DNA of 64,000 bases from Yamagishiella unicocca (taxonomy: Eukaryota; Chlorophyta; Chlorophyceae; Chlamydomonadales; Volvocaceae). The translations under genes and the position numbers were made by a program. Numbering within the stretch: position 1 is the stretch's first letter; every line of letters begins with the position of its first letter. The stretch lies in assembly GCA_003116995.1 (NCBI GenBank), contig BDSL01000171.1, positions 1 to 64,000 of the forward strand, written 5' to 3'. The notes beneath the pieces are model-generated. The model made no database searches. It was not told the origin of the DNA and was given only the letters and a program-made list of their open reading frames with translations. This document shows positions 60,501 through 64,000 of this stretch, piece after piece.

Positions 60501-63500
60501 CACCGCCTTGGTGGCAGGTGTGGAGGTTGGTCCTGCCGAAGGGCGCCCAGCAGGCGCCGACGCCTCCGCCGCCGGCGCAGGTGCTGCCGCCGCCGCAGCC
60601 GCCGCCGCAGCCGCCGCAGCAGCTCCTCTGGTGGCAGCCTTTCACATGGGCGCAACAGGCGGCGTCGAAGGCGGCGCCGCAGCCCCCTGCGACAACACCA
60701 GCAGCGGCGGCGCAGCAGCCGCAGCAGCCGCAGCAGAAGCAACAGAAAGAGCCGGTGCAGCAGAAGGAGCAGCAGCCGGCGAGCAGCGCAAAGGCCGCAA
60801 GCGGCGGCAACGGTGCCGGCAGCAACGGCAACGGTGCTTCGGTGCCGACGCCGGCGCTGGCGGCTGCGCCTCAGGCCGCGTCTTCTTCCCACGGCCATGG
60901 GCTCAGCCTACCGATACACCTGCCCGTCCTCCACCTACCGGGAACGGGTGGCGGCGGCCACGCGGCGGCGGCGGCGGAGCTGTCGTCATCCAGTACGACA
61001 CAGGCCGCTGTCGCCAGCGGCGGCAGCAGTGCAGGTGCAGCCAGCGGCGGCGGCGGCGGCGGTGCTTGCAGCAGCGGCGGCGGCGCGGTGGCTGGGTCGG
61101 GCGGCGCGGAGGCGGTGCAGGCGAGTATGACCGCGACGACGACGCAGCCAGGCGGTGCCGGCAGCGCCGCCGCCGCCGCCGCGGCGGCGGCGGCAGCGCC
61201 GTCGTCTAACAGCGGCAGCGGCAGTAGCAGCGGCAGTAGCTCCTCAGGGTCCTCTGGGACGGCGGCGGCGGCGGCGGTCTCCAGCCCCCCTGGAGCCAGC
61301 GCGCCGCAGACGCAGCAGCAGCAGCCTGGCAGTAGCACGTCGTCCGTACCCGCCCCGCAGCAGCAGCAGCAACACGACGGGCCCTTGGCCGCGATGCATG
61401 CGGTCATGATGGGCTCGGCGTCGACGTTGTCCCTGGGGTAGGTACCTCAAGCCCTCGCACACACAGCTCTTCCAGGCAACCCCATACACGCGCTGTCGCT
61501 TTCGACATGAGCCATTGCCTCAAGTACAGCCAGTCCCGACACGCCGTCCCGCGCCGTCGATCCCTTGATCGGGGTGGTGTGGAGGTTTAGGGTTTAGGGT
61601 CTTCGAGGGGTTACAATGTGGCGAGCCGTGTATGTATTCCATCGGGGCGCTTTGAGGGCACCCTATGTCTGTCAAATCCACGTGTGAAGTCTTATGTCGC
61701 GAACGAAGCGGAAACGCCTCCAAGCTCTGCTTCTTCCTGTTGTTATTCCCGTTAGTACCTTCGGAAGGCCCCAAACAACCCAGGAGACTCGGGGGCCTTA
61801 CGCGCTCAGCAACAACCAACCGACGGTGAATGGCTCGCGAATGCGGTGGCACGATGACATTATGTTCTGGTGGTGGCACTAACTCGGCACGACGTCACCC
61901 GCTCCAGCAGGACCGAGGGCACGGCGCCGGACTCGACCGGCGGCAGCGCTGCCAGTACGGCGCCGACGGCAGCTGCCGTGTCCGCTGACGGCAGCGGCGC
62001 CGCCAGCAACGTCGGCTCGGGCAGCTCTTCTGGGAATGGCAGTAGCAGCAACGGCGGCAGCGGTGGCAGTAGCAACGGTGCAGGAGCGTATGGCAACGGT
62101 AATGGTAACGGTGGCAATAGCAACGGCGGCAGCGGCGGTTCCGGAGCGAGTGCTGCCGGGAACGGTGCCGGCGGCGCCGCGGCGGGTGGGGCAAACGGCG
62201 CCGCTGGGTCGTCCGGCGGCGGCGGCGGCAGCGCTGCAGCCGGCGGCGGCAGTAGCGCATCCACCAGTGCCGGCGGCAACGGCAGTAGCAGTGGCTCGGC
62301 AGGCGGCAGTAACCCAACCACCAACCCGGGCACCGGCGCAGGCGGCGCCGCCGGCTCCATCCCAGCCGCGATCGACAAGCGGCCGATCATCCGCAACCCG
62401 GAGATCTTCCTCGCAGACGATCTGATCGGCGCCCTCCTCACGCAGGTACGGCGTGCGGCCCACCGCTATCTCTCAACCGCAGCCCCGCCCTCCCCCATGT
62501 GCGCCATGCCGTACACATCCAACAACTCCCCATGCCCTCTCATCAGCTCACATCCGCCCACTCACGCCCGCGCTGCCTCCGCCTTCCCCTCCCCATCTCC
62601 CTCTGGGCCCCCTTTTCACGTGTCGAGCAACCGGTTATTTTAGGTACCCCCCCGCTCACGTCGTCTCCCTCGAACCCCGGTCACGTCGTGCGAGCGGTCT
62701 TCCCCCTCCCCACCACCCAGGTCGCCGCCGAGCCCAACTACGCGCAGCTGGTGTCGCAGCTGATCAGCAGGCATGGGGTCGAGCTGTACCTGAGGAGCCC
62801 CGCGGTGTTCAACATTGCGCCCGGTGAGGGGCAGGGGCGGGCGCGGGGGCAGGGGCAGGGGCAGGGGCGGGGGCAGCGGCAAGGGCAGGGGCAGGGGCCG
62901 GCCACCAGGGCTCGCGTTGAAACGACAGATAAGGGAAGAAGGGGGGGGCGGGGCAGGGTGAAAGGGGGGAGAGCGCGGAGGTGCACGGTGCTTGTGAGGA
63001 ATGGTCAGTGGGACCCCCAGTCAGTGGGACCCCCAGTCAGTGGGACCTCCAGTCAGTGGCATCTCCAGTCAGTGGGACCCCCAGTGGGACCTTCAGTCAG
63101 TGGAAGGCGCCTCTGCGGAGGACGCAACCCCGTGCTCAGATCACGCAGCGGAGCGCAGCTGCCGTACACATCACAGCTGCCAGCCATGCACAGCGCTTCG
63201 GCCCGCCCACCTCGCCCACGCCGCTGCTGAGATCCGGGTGCCTTGCTGACACCCCCCGCCCCTCCCGCCCTCCCTCTCGTCCTCATCCCGCGCCCCCGCC
63301 TCTCCCCGGCTGCTCCGGCTGGTCTTTATGGCATCCGACTGCTCCGGCTTATGGCATCCGGCGGCTACGGCTGGTCCTTGTGGCATCCGACTGCTCCAGG
63401 GGAGCGGCTGTCCTTCGCGGAGCTGAGCGAAACCACACGGCTGCTACGGCAGGTGGCGCTAGGCGTGGTTCGGTCGGACGGCAGGTGCTGCCTGGTGCCC

Positions 63501-63581
63501 AAGCCGCACGAGGTGTTTGAGATCGAGGCGGGAGACCAGATCCTGGTGCTGTCGGACGATTACAAGATCCGCAGGAAGTGA
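51516..63581 (+). CDS. CASTOR/POLLUX-type ion channel with RCK-like domains
   Basis: Cation channel family of plant nuclear or plastid envelopes. Exons: 51516-52829, 53204-53299, 53614-53700, 54231-54346, 55138-55294, 55611-55703, 56006-56207, 56548-56762, 57152-57186, 57331-57412, 57662-58114, 58498-58671, 58981-59031, 59345-59428, 59711-59802, 60025-61437, 61908-62445, 62721-62823, 63400-63581; phases agree, about 1,828 residues. The start MEFLRCSLQL is Ser/Arg-rich and acid-poor like a plastid transit peptide. Hydrophobic spans: about 351-375, 446-468 (IKIAFVLISSVPLVVVFG) and 507-527 (LVVNAAFFTGLFTFAIFLG); pore-loop region QTFWEALIKIHCILNRM. First RCK: HVLVINWSHHTIPLLRQY, EVLTRSGSPSM, AHTIIVMHPG. 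Family mid domain: PPLLVGTTFGSARCMYPDAV and DDQLVMFAP. Second RCK: KRVIMAGYRWED to IFLADDLIGALLTQ. C-terminal domain: EVFEIEAGDQILVLSDDYKI, stop. Exons 60025-61437 and 61908-62445 insert about 600 Gln/Ala/Gly residues. The exon 7 end (56183 or 56207) and exon 11 donor (GT at 58109 or GC at 58115) are uncertain. Confidence 0.9.
54356..54886. repeat. Large GGT/AGC-rich minisatellite in channel intron 4
   Basis: About 530 bp built from the 18-bp unit GGTAGCAGCAGTGGCGGTAG-like repeats, with a higher-order block (GGTCGTAGCAGTGGTGATAG) recurring four times. It starts ten bases after the donor at 54347. All units are multiples of three, so several frames stay open for hundreds of codons (Ser-Gly or Ala-Val repeats). 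Confidence 0.9.
55974..55997. repeat. Short telomere-type repeat in channel intron
   Basis: AAAACCCTAAAACCCTAAAC matches about 2.5 units of CCCTAAAA, the Chlamydomonas-type telomere repeat. It sits a few bases before the acceptor of exon 56006-56207. Confidence 0.8.
57559..57623 (-). repeat. Dispersed 65-bp element, full copy, channel intron 10
   Basis: Reverse orientation, about 40 bp before the acceptor of exon 57662. On the minus strand it reads GGTTGCAAGGAAAACCCGTG, then GACGAAAGGAAACCCGTTTA, then GGACAGACGTTTCGAGATGC. It best represents the full element. Confidence 0.9.
58690..58754 (+). repeat. Dispersed 65-bp element, full copy, channel intron 12
   Basis: Forward orientation, starting 19 bp after the donor of exon 58498-58671: GAGGAAAGCCCGTGGATGCG, then AAAAAACCCGTCTACAACAG, then ACGTATTGAGATGCACGC. 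A truncated second copy (GGTTGCAAGGAAGCCGTGTA) follows at 58766. Confidence 0.9.
59221..59284 (-). repeat. Dispersed 65-bp element, full copy, channel intron 13
   Basis: Reverse orientation, 60 bp before the acceptor of exon 59345. Minus strand: GGGTTGCACGGAAAACCCGT, then GTACGAAAGGAAAATCCGTT, then TAGGACAGCCGTTTGGATAT. A forward fragment (GGAAAGCCCGTGTGGGC) lies near the 5' end of the same intron at 59057. Confidence 0.9.
61585..61600. repeat. Short TTTAGGG run in channel intron
   Basis: GTTTAGGGTTTAGGGT, two telomere-type units of the 7-bp Arabidopsis form, in the intron 61438-61907. Confidence 0.75.
62827..62902. repeat. GGGGCA hexamer repeat at a channel donor
   Basis: About 12 degenerate copies of GGGGCA or GGGGCG start directly after the donor of exon 62721-62823. 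G-quadruplex-forming potential on the RNA strand. Confidence 0.85.
63002..63103. repeat. 16-bp tandem repeat in the last channel intron
   Basis: Six copies of CAGTCAGTGGGACCCC-like units, slightly degenerate, in the intron 62824-63399. Confidence 0.9.
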
Positions 63582-64000
63582 TTCAGCACATCGCGAGGAG
63601 ATGTGCAACACCTACGTCCCGTGAACTGCTGCTGCGGTGTGGCATTAATCGTAGTGTTTATTACAATCGGTTATTCGAGGGTAGTGAAGCCAACAATGAA
63701 GATGGTGATTACGGCACGGTACACGCTAGTAGAGTGAGCTGTATGTAGGCTGCCAGGATCGAATTGTCGTACGTATTGGTGTGTGTGTATGTATATGTTA
63801 CTGTTTACCGTATGACGGCCCGGCCATTGCGGCTGTGGACGATGGAGGTGGCCCAAGTTGGTGGCGGGGCGGAGCACTGCAGGGCGGGGGTGGCGCAGGA
63901 AGGCTGCTGCCTGTCAGGCGGATGCAGGTTGCATGCAATGCAGGTTGTCGTGGTGGTAGGTGTACAGATGCAGGTGCCGTGGAGGAGGTCGTCGTGAAAC
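63582..64000. other. 3' flank of the ion channel gene
   Basis: Follows the TGA at 63579-63581. No TGTAA signal and no further exon are visible before the window ends, so the transcript probably continues beyond it. Contains a TATGTATATG-rich stretch (63783-63800) and a GATGCAGGTTGCATGCAATG palindromic region near 63920. Confidence 0.5.

Overview
The window looks like nuclear DNA of a green alga, most likely a chlamydomonad or volvocine species. The exons are very GC-rich, genes carry 10-20 short exons with GT-AG introns, and proteins contain long Gln, Ala, Gly and Pro runs. Introns are packed with simple repeats. TGTAA polyadenylation signals and short CCCTAAAA (algal telomere-type) runs are present. 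The best protein matches are to plant-lineage families: WPP-type RanGAP, plant-type RAD16, CASTOR/POLLUX channels and U-box/ARM ligases. No RNA genes, CRISPR arrays or intact transposons were recognised. All gene models were built by hand, by matching reading frame and intron phase across GT/AG (rarely GC/AG) junctions.

Layout. (1) 1-8954, plus strand: the 3' part of a large gene of unknown function with polyGln and polyGly exons. (2) 8955-12281: no convincing gene. (3) 12282-17792, plus: a complete 12-exon RanGAP. (4) 19660-23518, minus: an 8-exon OTU1-type deubiquitinase with a C-terminal zinc finger and a predicted membrane anchor at its N terminus. (5) About 23.6-38.3 kb: visibly AT-richer DNA built from a tandem segmental duplication (unit A 25405-32040, unit B 32241-38235). 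Each unit carries one U-box/armadillo E3 ligase gene and one uncharacterised gene, both on the minus strand. The two ligases differ sharply: 17 nearly identical ARM repeats in A, but only about 3.3 in B, where the frame runs into flanking DNA. (6) 39107-50673, minus: a 23-exon RAD16-like SWI2/SNF2 ATPase with embedded zinc finger and RING. (7) 50674-51515: divergent promoter region. (8) 51516-63581, plus: a 19-exon CASTOR/POLLUX-type ion channel with a very large low-complexity insertion.

How the genes relate. There is no operon logic. The notable cluster is ubiquitin-related: a deubiquitinase next to two U-box ligases, and the RING-containing RAD16. The near-identical ARM repeats of ligase A, their different number in ligase B, and the hypervariable middle of the companion gene pair make the 25-38 kb block the most unusual part of the window. 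A second pattern is a dispersed element of about 65 bp found several times inside introns and UTRs. Its orientation tends to depend on which splice site is nearer.
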